A stretch of 64,000 nucleotides of DNA from UTCFX2 sp002050125 (GCA_027494035.1 JAOSJQ010000018.1:34694-98693); one strand, 5' to 3'. Shown: positions 16,640 to 26,290, counted from the stretch's first letter. Numbers and translations: made by a program. The notes: generated by a model from the sequence alone, not told the origin.

Positions 16640-17938
16640 TCACATTGTATTGGTCAGCGTTCCGGCCAACCGATATTCGGTTCTGGTTTCATCCAGGTAG
16701 TACAGAGAGAGCGGACAAATAGCGTTGAGGTGGTATCCAATCAAACAAGCGAGAGCGGCAGGCATTGCCCCAAATACATGAATATGGGTTGCTCCCCACC
16801 GGTCACAAAGATTCTTTGTCTTGCGCGCAATCTCCTGAGAAATAGACAGGGCGTGAGCAGCATTGACGACCCGCCCATCAGGGAGAGAAAAACCCAGCAC
16901 GGCCTGTGGGGGAGAGGGCCAACTGGAGACAAAGTCTCTTACGGAAGAAGTTATGTTTCGCGGGGAGAGATTCAGCACCACCGCCACTTCACTACTCTGG
17001 CTATTTAGAAACACTGGCAGATCGTCGAATATGCCGGTTGTTTTGGCAGGTAACCCCGTCGTCGCCCAAACTCCATTCCTGGCGATTATGCGGAGATTGA
17101 AGCGCGTGACTCCTCGAAAAACCCAACCAACCAGAAAGGCCAGAGATAGCCTGGTTTGCAGGTGTATAGTGAGTTCCTTCGAGAAATCCGGAGGTTGAAT
17201 CACGGCTCGTAATGCGCTCAGTGTTTGATGAGCCTTTACAAATTGTCCTGGAGACTCTTCTTCACTCACCACGAATTGGTGCAATGACACCTGTACGTCT
17301 GCTTGTCCCCGAAAGCTAACGTCGGAAAAACTGGAAATGCCAATGTTCAACGAGTAGGGTTCAACTCTCACAATCCCGCCGAGAGTCTGATCGATGTGCC
17401 TTCTTAGGTCTTCGCCCGATACTGGCCATTCGATGGTCTCTTTTGAAACACCGTTGAGTCCAGGGAAGACAAGGCTCTCGAAGTTATCAGACGGAAAGTG
17501 CTTGGTGAAATGTTTGTACAAAAGATCAGGATAGTCTGAGAGTTGATCCATCAGCTTTTCCCAAAACACGATTTCAACGGGGAAGCGGTTCTGTGCTATC
17601 CGCTCCTCGCTCACCGCCAACACGTGACTCTGAGTTTCCCCATCTGTGGCGGCACTTGTGACAATAATCATCTTGTTGAGGGCAGGGGCAAACCCTTCTG
17701 CTCGGCCAATCTCATCATCAACTTCTTTGTTTGAAATTTCGTCGGTCGTGCGGTGTTTACATTGAATGCCGAGCAGACCGTTTTGTGTTTGACCCACGAC
17801 ATCCACTCCATGCTGGCGCTGACCTCGACGCGCATATCTTTGGAAGTTATCGCTTTGATAAGTCCGAGAATAAACATCACAGACAATGTCTTCAAATGTT
17901 TCCCAATCTCTAGGTTTAGGGAATATGAATTGTGCCAT
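16640..17938 (-). CDS. CBASS effector: restriction nuclease fused to SAVED (Cap4-like)
   Basis: The 432-residue protein has an N-terminal Mrr-like nuclease domain with HGVDVVG (D46) and LGIQCKH (Q59, K61), the D...QxK variant of PD-(D/E)XK. The C-terminal half resembles a SAVED domain, ending in HIHVFGAMPAALACLIGYHL and PLSLYYLDETRTEYRL. In the Cap4 family, SAVED binds the cyclic signal from the CD-NTase and activates the nuclease, which degrades DNA and stops the phage. It is the first gene of a two-gene operon with the synthase. No E1/E2 or HORMA/TRIP13 accessory is present, so this is a minimal CBASS. Confidence 0.85.
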   Translation of the reverse strand: MAQFIFPKPRDWETFEDIVCDVYSRTYQSDNFQRYARRGQRQHGVDVVGQTQNGLLGIQCKHRTTDEISNKEVDDEIGRAEGFAPALNKMIIVTSAATDGETQSHVLAVSEERIAQNRFPVEIVFWEKLMDQLSDYPDLLYKHFTKHFPSDNFESLVFPGLNGVSKETIEWPVSGEDLRRHIDQTLGGIVRVEPYSLNIGISSFSDVSFRGQADVQVSLHQFVVSEEESPGQFVKAHQTLSALRAVIQPPDFSKELTIHLQTRLSLAFLVGWVFRGVTRFNLRIIARNGVWATTGLPAKTTGIFDDLPVFLNSQSSEVAVVLNLSPRNITSSVRDFVSSWPSPPQAVLGFSLPDGRVVNAAHALSISQEIARKTKNLCDRWGATHIHVFGAMPAALACLIGYHLNAICPLSLYYLDETRTEYRLAGTLTNTM

Positions 17939-18122
17939 ATGGTCTCTGCCTCAACTCCACCACTCAATACGCGGACTTCTATTTTTTGTAATAACTATCT
18001 ATTTAATTATCGTATACCACAAGAACGCTGCTTTTTCACTCCTACAAGAATAGAACTAAAATTCTGAGGAGTCTATCAGAAAGATGTTAGAAAATCCGTT
18101 CTGCTCTTTCCAAAACAGTGGG

Positions 18123-18710
18123 TTACAGATTCAACCTCTTCACTACCTCCTCGAGCTCATCATCCGTAATCCCCAAATACCGCTTGGTGTACGCCAAACT
18201 GGCATGGTTGAGCTTGTACATAATGAGTGCGAGATCGACACCGTTCATGCGAGCATGATACCCCCAGGTTTTGCGCAAACTATGTGTTCCGAAGTTGCCG
18301 CGCAGACCGATGTCTTGGCATATTCCGGTGATGAACTTCCAGGCTTGCCCGCGTTTAATTGGCTCACGAAAATTGTTCGCCTTGGAGTTGAAGAAGACAT
18401 GATTATCGGGATCGCTGGTGACACCAGGATAGGCAGACAAATATTCGTTGAGTGCTTCTCTAATACTGTCGTTGATCACAATCTCCTGGCGCTTACCTCG
18501 CTTCTCCTCTTTAATCACAGACCGGCGGCGGATATGGTTGTGTTCGTCCATAAAGTGGCTAACACGCAATTGGAGCAAGTCCGAAATGCGCAACGCCGTG
18601 TTGATCCCCACCACAAACAGCAGCAGGTCGCGGTAGCGTCCTTCGCCGCGCAACTGGTTTTTGATTTGCGCAATGCGTTTGCGGTCGCGAATGGGTTCAA
18701 CAAAGTTCAT
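18123..18710 (-). CDS. minimal tyrosine recombinase
   Basis: The 195-residue protein consists almost only of the catalytic domain of tyrosine recombinases. R41 lies in NTALRISDLLQLRV, the basic strand is near residue 70, and HSLRKTWG gives H143 and R146. H169 is in KLNHAS and the catalytic tyrosine Y178 in TKRYLGI. The core-binding N-terminal SAM-like domain of full-length integrases is missing. It is an orphan next to CBASS and probably resolves or inverts DNA, for example element dimers. The element's own integrase is the serine enzyme. Confidence 0.8.
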   Translation of the reverse strand: MNFVEPIRDRKRIAQIKNQLRGEGRYRDLLLFVVGINTALRISDLLQLRVSHFMDEHNHIRRRSVIKEEKRGKRQEIVINDSIREALNEYLSAYPGVTSDPDNHVFFNSKANNFREPIKRGQAWKFITGICQDIGLRGNFGTHSLRKTWGYHARMNGVDLALIMYKLNHASLAYTKRYLGITDDELEEVVKRLNL

Positions 18711-18923
18711 ATTTTCTTCGGGTGTTGGTGTTTAGTGGTTTGTAGTGAACACAACCGCTGTATAAAGCAAATATGTTCACCAAGAACAGCCTAACAGACA
18801 GGGCAACCAGTGACAAGCACCGATTTACCGGGTATTTTCAGGGTGTAGTGAACTCAATAGATATTGTGTTTACATGGGTGTTTGACTGCTACGGTTGGGG
18901 TGGTCGCAGCGAATAGCTTGTTG

Positions 18924-19190
18924 ATGGCGATCATCCCAGCTACTACAATGACCTCAGCTATGACAGATACAACATCTACAACGAACCACCCAGAACATAC
19001 CACTGACGTGAGTGCCTCAGTCGAGACAAGTGGGGTACTCTCCACAGTTGCCCCAATCACCATAACGGCCAGTGAGTTACGCAAAAGTCCCGGCCAATTC
19101 TTGGACCGTGTGTTTTATCGCGGCGAGAGCTTTTTAGTGGAGAGGGCAGGGAAGCCGATGGCGGTGATTGGGCCGGTCCGCAAACAATAG
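18924..19190 (+). CDS. Phd/YefM-like antitoxin-type protein
   Basis: The C-terminal ~45 residues (TASELRKSPGQFLDRVFYRG, then ERAGKPMAVIGPVRK) match the DNA-binding part of Phd/YefM antitoxins. The N-terminal part is Thr/Ser-rich and low in complexity, and the start is uncertain (18924, 18948 or 18960), with no good ribosome site. No toxin gene adjoins it, so it may be an orphan regulator. Confidence 0.55.
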   Translation: MAIIPATTMTSAMTDTTSTTNHPEHTTDVSASVETSGVLSTVAPITITASELRKSPGQFLDRVFYRGESFLVERAGKPMAVIGPVRKQ

Positions 19191-19249
19191 AACGGGTCAC
19201 TGCAATAGCGGCTTAGTGTTTCGATATCAGATCGAAACATTCAAATCGC

Positions 19250-20461
19250 CTAGTTGGCGGTAGTTCCATTCAAGTCGCCTTTCGCTTTGAGCGCAATTTC
19301 CCTGCTGGTATACGCTGTCATATCACTCGGGTTCCTGCGAAGTGCTTCATCAAAGTCGGCAATCGCCCCGTCATGGTCACCTTTCAGGTGGCGCGCAATT
19401 CCCCGGTTGGAGTACCCCAGTGCATCCGCCGGGTCCAGCCGGATCGCTTCTGTACCGTCAGCAATAGCCCCGTCATGGTCGCCTTGCACTAGGCGCGCAT
19501 ATCCCCGTCTGTTGTAAGGCCATTTATCCTTCGGGTCCAGCCGGATCGCTTCGGTATAGTCAGCAATAGCCCCGTCTAGGTCGCCTTTCTCCTGAAACAT
19601 ATATCCCCTGTTGGTATACGCCACTGCGAACCCTGGATTGAGGCGAATCGCTTCGGTATAGTCAGCGATAGCCCCGTCGAGGTCGCCTTTCTCCCGGCGC
19701 GCAAGTCCCCGGTTGTTGTACGCCACTACCAACGCTGGGTTCAGGCGGAGTGCTTCGGTATAGTCAGCGATAGCCCCTTCATGGTCACCTTGCTTACGGC
19801 GCACCTCTCCACTTTGTAGGAAAGCGTGCGCATTCCGCAGCGCTCTGGACGTGGAAGTTGTCTTGGTAGTTCGCGCTGGAGATGCCGCAGACTTGGATGG
19901 CGACGGCTCTTGCTTGAGATAGTTATATGACTGCGTCACCCACAGTACCACCATGAAAAGATTCACTACCCGATATACCCAGTTCACAACAAACGAAAAC
20001 CAACCACTGGGAAGATCAAATTCGATAGGTTCGGAGTCTTCTGCGCTCAAACTCACATGCGCTCCGGCCTTCGCTGACCAAAGCAGGTAGCCCATGAATC
20101 CACTGACACCAAATTCCTCTTCGTAGGCTGCGTAGAGTTCCTGCTTGGGGTCTTCGTAGTCTTCCTGGAGTTGAGAAATCACCTCAGAGGTGTAGCGTAG
20201 ATGGCTGAAGTAGTACCAGGCACCAAAGCAGATCAAACCGATAAGAATAGCGCGTTTCAGATACTTTGGTTTAGGAGACGGTTTTCCGTGGCCCACATCG
20301 TCAGTTGACGCAATGAAAAACGTGGAGACTACAGCAATGACCGGCACAACAAACTGGCTAAGCTCCTGAAAGGCATGAGCCGGAATAATCGAAGCCAACC
20401 AATTGAGTCCGTACGTCAACCCCAAGGCAACCAACAAACAAATAGCGTGGAAAAAAATCAC
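19250..20461 (-). CDS. membrane-anchored TPR protein
   Basis: The 403-residue protein has hydrophobic segments near residues 5-25, 35-50 and 70-87 and another near 165-182 (VVNLFMVVLWVTQSYNYL), then a soluble C-terminal half. Residues ~215-400 hold about five and a half tetratricopeptide repeats of the GDLDGAIADYTEAIRLNP type, which bind partner proteins. It lies downstream of the coupling-ATPase group on the same strand. It may scaffold a membrane-bound transfer or partition complex, but this is inferred from the domain type. Confidence 0.75.
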   Translation of the reverse strand: MIFFHAICLLVALGLTYGLNWLASIIPAHAFQELSQFVVPVIAVVSTFFIASTDDVGHGKPSPKPKYLKRAILIGLICFGAWYYFSHLRYTSEVISQLQEDYEDPKQELYAAYEEEFGVSGFMGYLLWSAKAGAHVSLSAEDSEPIEFDLPSGWFSFVVNWVYRVVNLFMVVLWVTQSYNYLKQEPSPSKSAASPARTTKTTSTSRALRNAHAFLQSGEVRRKQGDHEGAIADYTEALRLNPALVVAYNNRGLARREKGDLDGAIADYTEAIRLNPGFAVAYTNRGYMFQEKGDLDGAIADYTEAIRLDPKDKWPYNRRGYARLVQGDHDGAIADGTEAIRLDPADALGYSNRGIARHLKGDHDGAIADFDEALRRNPSDMTAYTSREIALKAKGDLNGTTAN

Positions 20462-20544
20462 TCTATCCCCCTCATAAGGGTGTGCAGTGAATCAAGTACT
20501 CCAAATAAACCAATCCGACCCATTCCAGACTCTGGCTTACATCG

Positions 20545-21429
20545 TCAACCTTGTCTGGGAACCAATGCTTCAGTTTTCAGTGCGCCTGCCACTATCCAGA
20601 CAGGCTCAGTGAGAACCCCTTCCTGAGTAATCTGTTCACTCGTCGTGAACCAAAACACCCGCCCGCCTCCGACTTGCTCCGCCTCTTCCCGCAGGTTCTC
20701 CAACCGCTTCGGTCCAGACGTGACAGTCAGCACACGCAAACTGCGCGTCCCATATCGGCGCTCGTACTGTCCGCTGGCAATGTACGCCTGGTAAGCCAGA
20801 ACTTTGTCGCGAAAACGGGCCCGCGTCATCGTTCCCCGGTCGAGTTCCAAAAAGAAACACGCTCGGCCTTGGGGAACTTGCAACACACAGTAGCCATCCG
20901 GGATCAGTGATACGGTGCGTTTCCGTCCTTGCGGTGTCTGAATGACCACCCGGTCATAATCGGCCTTAAGCTGGTAATCATCGAGCCACATCTCCAGCGT
21001 GTATCCCTGCTCTCGCGCGGCCACCATCACCGCCACGCGAAAGTCATTGATTTGCAGCAAGTGCTCCAGAAACAGCGGGCTCAACTCCTGGTTGTTGGGC
21101 GGCTTTCGGATATCCTTCGGGCCACAATCCAGCACTCGTCGTAGTACGTCCACACCTCGCTTGCCTAGCACATAGAGCGCTGGACTGCTAGCCAGTCCTC
21201 CCAGTGTAGGCAGAAAATGCCGGTCCAAAAAGCCGTGTTGGTACAGCCGCGACAATCGGTACGAAGCCGTACTCTGCGAGCCGAAATACAGCGCTTGCAG
21301 TTGGTCTCCGCGCATTATTCGGAAGTCATGTACCGCCTTCAGGATTTCGATGTCTCGCTCCATCAGGCGCATGGGCGGGGGTTCGTCCGCTCGCCGGTTG
21401 CGTGGTAATCGCCCCATGGGTTGTCTCAA
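20545..21429 (-). CDS. replication-relaxation family protein (copy 1)
   Basis: The 294-residue protein has an N-terminal winged helix-turn-helix (MERDIEILKAVHDFRIMRGD and TASYRLSRLYQHGFL) and a C-terminal part with LIPDGYCVL and FFLELDRGT, the pattern of the Replic_Relax family. That family is found on plasmids and integrative elements near mobilisation genes. Its start ATG overlaps the stop of the coupling-type ATPase gene by four bases, so the two are translationally coupled. A related second copy lies beyond the ATPase. The family's exact activity is not established. Confidence 0.75.
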   Translation of the reverse strand: MRQPMGRLPRNRRADEPPPMRLMERDIEILKAVHDFRIMRGDQLQALYFGSQSTASYRLSRLYQHGFLDRHFLPTLGGLASSPALYVLGKRGVDVLRRVLDCGPKDIRKPPNNQELSPLFLEHLLQINDFRVAVMVAAREQGYTLEMWLDDYQLKADYDRVVIQTPQGRKRTVSLIPDGYCVLQVPQGRACFFLELDRGTMTRARFRDKVLAYQAYIASGQYERRYGTRSLRVLTVTSGPKRLENLREEAEQVGGGRVFWFTTSEQITQEGVLTEPVWIVAGALKTEALVPRQG

Positions 21430-24119
21430 TCGAAATCGGAAACCGTGCCCTTTGGGCGCTGACGCAAGCGCTTTTCATAGCGCTCTTCCATCCACGCCTC
21501 GACCTCCTGCCGAGTCCAGGGCGTATACTGCAAAATCGACGATTCCCGGATACGCGCTTCGCGCTCGTCGGCGTCAGGCGGCTCCTCGGGTGGTGGCAGG
21601 GTTTGGATAGTAAACGCAGGCACCGTCTTGCCGTTTACCTGCATCTTCACCGCCGCCTGGAAGCGGTCAAAGTTCATCAGGTTTTCGGGCGTGAGGTTGG
21701 GCTTCAAATATCCAGATAGCGCCTTGGCATCATCAGGGCCACAGGCAAACATAATCGCCGCGCCCGCGTTGCCCAGGATCGACTCTAGCGTGCTGCCTTT
21801 GAGCTGGCCCAAGTACTGGTTAGCTGCCGTCAGGCTTAGCCCGAACTTACGCGCCTCGGAGAACACCACCGGCAAAGCCGTCGTCACAAACTGCTGGACC
21901 TCCTCAACAAACAAGTAGAATGGCTTAACTTCCTCATTCTCACTGGCTCGCCTGGTCATGGCCGCCATCTGGAAGTCGGTTATGAGCATCGCGCCCAAAT
22001 TGGCTTGCTCACTGCGCGTCTCGTCGCTGTTGAGGTTGGCCAAGAATATCTTGCCGTCATTGAGAATACTCTTGAAGTCCAGGCGGTGCGGGTGACACAC
22101 CATGTTTCGCACCGCACTGTTGCGGTAGAAAATGCGGATACGATTCAGTACCGGCTCACGGACCTGGGCTTGCATTGCCTCGCTAAGCCGGTCGTATTCG
22201 TCAAACCAAAACTCCAACGCCACCGGGTCTTTGACCTGTTGGAGTAACTCGGTCCGGTACTCGGCGTCCATCATGATGCGCGAGATGTCGCGCGGAGTAG
22301 CGTTCTGCTCATACATGAGCGCTACCAAGGCGCTGTAGAGCACGTTCTCCATCCGAGTGCGGCTCCAGTCCTCGGCGTAGATCTTCTTGAGCACGCCCAT
22401 CACCTGGCTTACTGCCGCGTCACGCGGCACACCCTCCGGCACGGCAAAGGGATTCAGCGGAGCAGGATAATCGGTCTGGGCGAAGTCAATGAGCACCACG
22501 TCATCTTCGCGCTCAGGGGGAATGCTGCTGCGCAGAATTGACCGTACTAGACTACCGTGAGGATCAATCACCCCCACCCCTTCTCCGGCAAGAATGTCCT
22601 GGGTGATGATGTGATGCAGCGTGGTGGATTTGCCCACACCGGTCTTGCCAACCATGTATACATGCTGGGCTCGGTCAGTATCCGCTAGGACAATGGGTGT
22701 ACGTTGGCCTGAGTGGATGTTCTCGCCAATCACCACCCCCACATGATCGTGAACAGCAGCAGTTGGCGCGGCTACATTTCCTTCGGCGGCCCACATGATT
22801 TCCTTCGCCTGAAAGCCTTTGTGTGGTGGGTGCCAAAGGCTGGCGATTTCCTCAGGAGTGAGAATCAGACGGGTTCGTTTCCACCTTTCCCCGGCTCCGG
22901 TCGCCCATTGGTAGATCAAAGAAAGGCTGCTGTAGCGCTGCTCTTGACCATCATTGGTGATCGAGCGGATTGAGTCTGGCCAGGGCTCTTCATCCCACAC
23001 CAGCGCATTGTACGGATCGCGCACAAACTGCCAGATCTGGCTATCCACGGTAGCCAACTCCTGCACTCGCGTCCGGACTGGGCTGTCAATCATTACCGAC
23101 AAAAAACACTGGTACAGCGGACGGCTGAGCTTCTGCTCGGCCACAGCTTGGTCGCTGGGCCGATATTTCTCGACACGCTCCTGGCGGAGACCTGCGGCAT
23201 CTGCAATCAGATTCAGGCCGGTGGTTGATACAAATTGCAGGGGATTCACCGGGCTGGATGTAATCATCTTCTCCCCTAGCGGGTGCGCATACTCGGCGGG
23301 AACCGACAACACAACGCTATAGGTGATACGCTCCCCTGGCTGAAGATTAGACATGGCTTGAGTAACCGCAGCCAGCGGATCGAAGCTTTTTAGATCATCC
23401 ACAGACTTGATAGGCCAGATAAAATCTGCCCCTTGCCGGAAAAACAGCACGTAACGATAAAACGGAAATTCTCTCTTCTCACCTTCGTCGGCTCCCCATT
23501 CCACTTCGGCGTTGGGATAGTACGTGTTGATCGCCCTCAAGATGTGGTCTGGGTGCAGATCGCTGCGCCAGTCGGTAATCTCCCACCAGATGCGATTGGG
23601 CTCGGCCACAATCCGCAATGCCAGATGAATGGTGGTGCGCAGTAGGTATTCAGCAAAACGCCGGGCGGTCTCGGTTTCGAAATTCTCGCCTTTGGGCAAG
23701 ACAATTCGATAGCGACGCGGCTCGGCCAGAGGTTTTTGGGAAATGATAGCTTCGTTATTGGAGTTGTCGGTGTCTTCGGTAGATTCAGTAAATTTCTGCA
23801 AGAGCAGTATTCCAAAGATCGCCCCGATACCGGCGAATACATAGCTTGAGTTGCCTGGTAGTGTTAGATAAGTCAGCACGAAAGACACGGCAAGTCCTAT
23901 CGCGAAGAAAGCCTTCCTTTGCTGGTTATTGCCCACAAATCCACCGAGTGATCGGTTCTCAAACGGACCTTCCAGCGAATCAGGAAGTTTGGGAGCAGTA
24001 TATTTCTGCCAGGCGAAGATGCCCAAGGCTGCCAATATCCCGGCAAACAAACCGATGATGCCCCAGACCATGCTGTTGAGTGTTTCGACGACGGGATCGT
24101 CTTCACTTTGATAAGGCAT
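21426..24119 (-). CDS. coupling-protein-like ATPase (VirD4/HerA-FtsK type)
   Basis: The 897-residue membrane ATPase has N-terminal hydrophobic segments (about residues 14-31 and 70-105), a long beta-rich middle part, and a P-loop (YMVGKTGVGKST) near residue 490. Walker B (FYLFVEEVQQF) lies near residue 738. Two more conserved stretches, DPHGSLVRSIL and MFACGPDDAKALSGYL, fit HerA-FtsK/VirD4 DNA pumps. Such proteins bring DNA to a transfer channel. The ribosome site AAGGAG precedes ATG 24119. It is flanked by two replication-relaxation genes, but no relaxase or secretion channel is recognised nearby. Confidence 0.85.
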   Translation of the reverse strand: MPYQSEDDPVVETLNSMVWGIIGLFAGILAALGIFAWQKYTAPKLPDSLEGPFENRSLGGFVGNNQQRKAFFAIGLAVSFVLTYLTLPGNSSYVFAGIGAIFGILLLQKFTESTEDTDNSNNEAIISQKPLAEPRRYRIVLPKGENFETETARRFAEYLLRTTIHLALRIVAEPNRIWWEITDWRSDLHPDHILRAINTYYPNAEVEWGADEGEKREFPFYRYVLFFRQGADFIWPIKSVDDLKSFDPLAAVTQAMSNLQPGERITYSVVLSVPAEYAHPLGEKMITSSPVNPLQFVSTTGLNLIADAAGLRQERVEKYRPSDQAVAEQKLSRPLYQCFLSVMIDSPVRTRVQELATVDSQIWQFVRDPYNALVWDEEPWPDSIRSITNDGQEQRYSSLSLIYQWATGAGERWKRTRLILTPEEIASLWHPPHKGFQAKEIMWAAEGNVAAPTAAVHDHVGVVIGENIHSGQRTPIVLADTDRAQHVYMVGKTGVGKSTTLHHIITQDILAGEGVGVIDPHGSLVRSILRSSIPPEREDDVVLIDFAQTDYPAPLNPFAVPEGVPRDAAVSQVMGVLKKIYAEDWSRTRMENVLYSALVALMYEQNATPRDISRIMMDAEYRTELLQQVKDPVALEFWFDEYDRLSEAMQAQVREPVLNRIRIFYRNSAVRNMVCHPHRLDFKSILNDGKIFLANLNSDETRSEQANLGAMLITDFQMAAMTRRASENEEVKPFYLFVEEVQQFVTTALPVVFSEARKFGLSLTAANQYLGQLKGSTLESILGNAGAAIMFACGPDDAKALSGYLKPNLTPENLMNFDRFQAAVKMQVNGKTVPAFTIQTLPPPEEPPDADEREARIRESSILQYTPWTRQEVEAWMEERYEKRLRQRPKGTVSDFD

Positions 24120-24226
24120 GTCACTCCTTATGGGAAATTGCGAAAACGTTAAGTGTGTAATCTGGTAACGTTATATATCAACTCTGTTTATTTGGGAAAT
24201 TGGCCCAGATGGCTCAACAGAACCGC

Positions 24227-24291
24227 GCGAAGTCAGTCCCCGCTGGAGGGCAAAGTGGCCTAACTTTGTTTTTATCCTCCAGCGTCTTCGC
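24227..24291. repeat. nested inverted repeat, candidate oriT or regulatory structure
   Basis: Three nested pairs can be seen: GCGAAG/CTTCGC (24227-24232, 24286-24291), CGCTGGAGG/CCTCCAGCG (24241-24249, 24276-24284) and CAAAGT/ACTTTG (24251-24256, 24263-24268). They sit in the 300-base gene-free gap between the coupling ATPase and the second replication-relaxation gene. The rest of the gap shows no gene. Confidence 0.5.
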
Positions 24292-24419
24292 TCAGGCCGG
24301 GCGTCGAAGCTCCGATCTCTTGCATATAGAACGGAGCCAAGACTTGACTCCGCGCTGGTAATGGCAGCGGCACCAGCTTGTGGTGTTTGCCGATTGGAGC
24401 ATACCACTAAGCGGCCCGC

Positions 24420-25325
24420 TCAGAGCCCGAAAATACGGTTAGAGTTTGGAAAGAGACCCGTTGGTCGCTCATCACCCCCACGAAGCCAAATTGGGTCGTT
24501 TAAGACGCTCTGACGCGTCACTTTGTCGGCGGTTGTGAATAGAAAAACTTGTGCGTCTTTACCCGCCGCGATTTCCGTTTGTTGTTTGAGGTTGTGCATT
24601 CGCCGCTCGCTGGTCGTCACCACGAGCCAGCGACCGGACTGGAAACCAAATCGCTGCTTATATTCGCGGCTGCGCAGGTAGGCAACACCGGGGAGGACTT
24701 TTTCGCGGGCAAAACGGGGATTATCTTCGGTCGCACAGTCAATTTCCAGCAACAATCGTGAGTACTGCTTGCCTTGCTTGATGACGAAGAAACCATCAGG
24801 GCGAATCAAGCGCTTGGCTTTTTGACCGTTGGCCTGCCGGTATTCCACCCTATCCGGGTACGCCCAAAATTCACCCTCAGGAATCCACTGCTCCAGGGTG
24901 AAATCCGATTTATCGTCACACGCCTCCATTACATCCAGACGGAAATCGTTAACTGCCAGATCGTGTGCCAGTTGTGCCCAGCGCGGCTCCCGGCGATACT
25001 GAAACTCCTTGAGCCCTAAGCCCTGCAATCCGGCCACATACGTCGCCCCGCGCTTTCCCAGCCAGTACACCATGCAAGGCAAGCCAGCTCTTTGTGCGCG
25101 ACTGGGCTTTTCCAGATAGCCGTGTTGAAACAACATGCTCAAGCGACCTCTCGTCTGACGCTCGCCGGTGAAAAACAATCGGCGAATCTGGTAGTCGCTT
25201 AGCACGCCGTCAAAGGTGTGGACTGTTTCCATGATGCGCTTGTCGCGCTCGGTGAGCAGCATGGGCGGGGCGGTTTTTGGTCGCCTGGCCTGAGCAGGCG
25301 CTCTTTTGAGCGGGAAAATCTCCAT
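24420..25325 (-). CDS. replication-relaxation family protein (copy 2)
   Basis: The 301-residue protein is built like the one at 20545-21429. A winged helix-turn-helix (TERDKRIMETVHTFDGVLSD, RGRLSMLFQHGYLEK) is followed by LIRPDGFFVI and RLLLEIDCAT, and by a C-terminal VTTSERRMHNLKQQ and VFLFTTADKVT segment paralleling the first copy. The two are diverged paralogues. It is read first in the group (second replication-relaxation gene, then ATPase, then first gene), with the nested inverted repeat in between. The family function is uncertain. Confidence 0.72.
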   Translation of the reverse strand: MEIFPLKRAPAQARRPKTAPPMLLTERDKRIMETVHTFDGVLSDYQIRRLFFTGERQTRGRLSMLFQHGYLEKPSRAQRAGLPCMVYWLGKRGATYVAGLQGLGLKEFQYRREPRWAQLAHDLAVNDFRLDVMEACDDKSDFTLEQWIPEGEFWAYPDRVEYRQANGQKAKRLIRPDGFFVIKQGKQYSRLLLEIDCATEDNPRFAREKVLPGVAYLRSREYKQRFGFQSGRWLVVTTSERRMHNLKQQTEIAAGKDAQVFLFTTADKVTRQSVLNDPIWLRGGDERPTGLFPNSNRIFGL

Positions 25326-25926
25326 TTGTTGCAGTGTACTGGATGCCGAAAGGCTTTTCTACCCCACCCAACGCTCATCACCACACCTGGTAGCAGACGC
25401 GGCCAAGTTCCGGAGTTTCCCCCGTCGGCCTGTAAGGCCGACCGCCGTGGGCGAGCGTGGTGGCTGGCGAACCTGTGAAGTCAGCTGCCCGCGTCTGCCG
25501 CCCCCGCTCAAATTCACCTACGAGACCGAAACATAAGCTCATATCATGTGCGAAATGTTCAGGTAAAAGGCGGCGGCGACCACGGCGGTCGGGCTTCAAA
25601 CGCAGCGCCAGCCAGTGCAGAAGGCCGACGGGGGGTCGCCTGACGACGGTGGGGTTGAAAGTAACTGGTGAATTGGCTGACCTCTGGTCGATCAATGGAA
25701 CCGGTGGAGTGAATACCCTGCCCGAGGAAGGCGACAAGGTGCTGGCGCAACTTTTCTCCGTCACTCCTCTTCCCGCCGCGCCTTATGCGGGGGTATTGGA
25801 GGGAGTGACGTGGAGATCTGCCCCAGAGCTCCAGTTGCAGCCAGCATATTCGTCGAAAAGAAAAAAAGGCAATAAGCCCAAACTTCATCTTAGTTCTCTG
25901 CTTTTTCTTCTCTGTATATTATTAGG

Positions 25927-25990
25927 CGGAAGATTTTTCCGGTCTTGTTCGGAAAATATTTCCTCTCTAGAACGGAAGATTTTTCCGGTC
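25927..25990. repeat. two copies of the GGAAGATTTTTCC repeat
   Basis: CGGAAGATTTTTCCGGTC occurs at 25927-25944 and 25973-25990, with the related palindrome GGAAAATATTTCC at 25951-25963 between them. A third copy lies at 26397-26414. The second and third copies extend to a 32-bp identity (25965-25996 and 26389-26420). Confidence 0.7.
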
Positions 25991-26171
25991 AGAAAAACAT
26001 CGTATGCATCCGTTGTTTTCTTGATTTTTTGCCTGAAAGTATATCGCCAGCATTGCCCCGTTCTGACGTGCAAGAGGGACCGGAACTGCTATCAAGTGGT
26101 TACATGCCTTATTGATGGGGGTCTGTATTCCTTCCCAAATAGACGTATGGCGTAATGCTGTAATGAAAACC

Positions 26172-26290
26172 CCACGTGATTCCTCACGTGATAGATCGGA
26201 ACATTTATCAAGTAATCGACTACGTGAGGTATCACTTGATGTACCGCGTGGATTATCACGCACATACGTAAAATATCGCGTGAATATTGG
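26172..26290. repeat. array of degenerate 12-bp CACGTGA-type repeats
   Basis: Units such as CACGTGATTCCT, CACGTGATAGAT, TACGTGAGGTAT, CACTTGATGTAC and CGCGTGGATTAT follow each other with a 12-base period, broken by weaker units. The same kind of repeat recurs inside the small gene at 26789-27169. It resembles an iteron or centromere-like array. Confidence 0.55.

Noticed and set aside
25457..26155. 232-residue plus-strand open frame
   Set aside because: Its first half is arginine/proline-rich, out of line with element genes, and it runs through the GGAAGATTTTTCC repeats. It has no ribosome site or domain.
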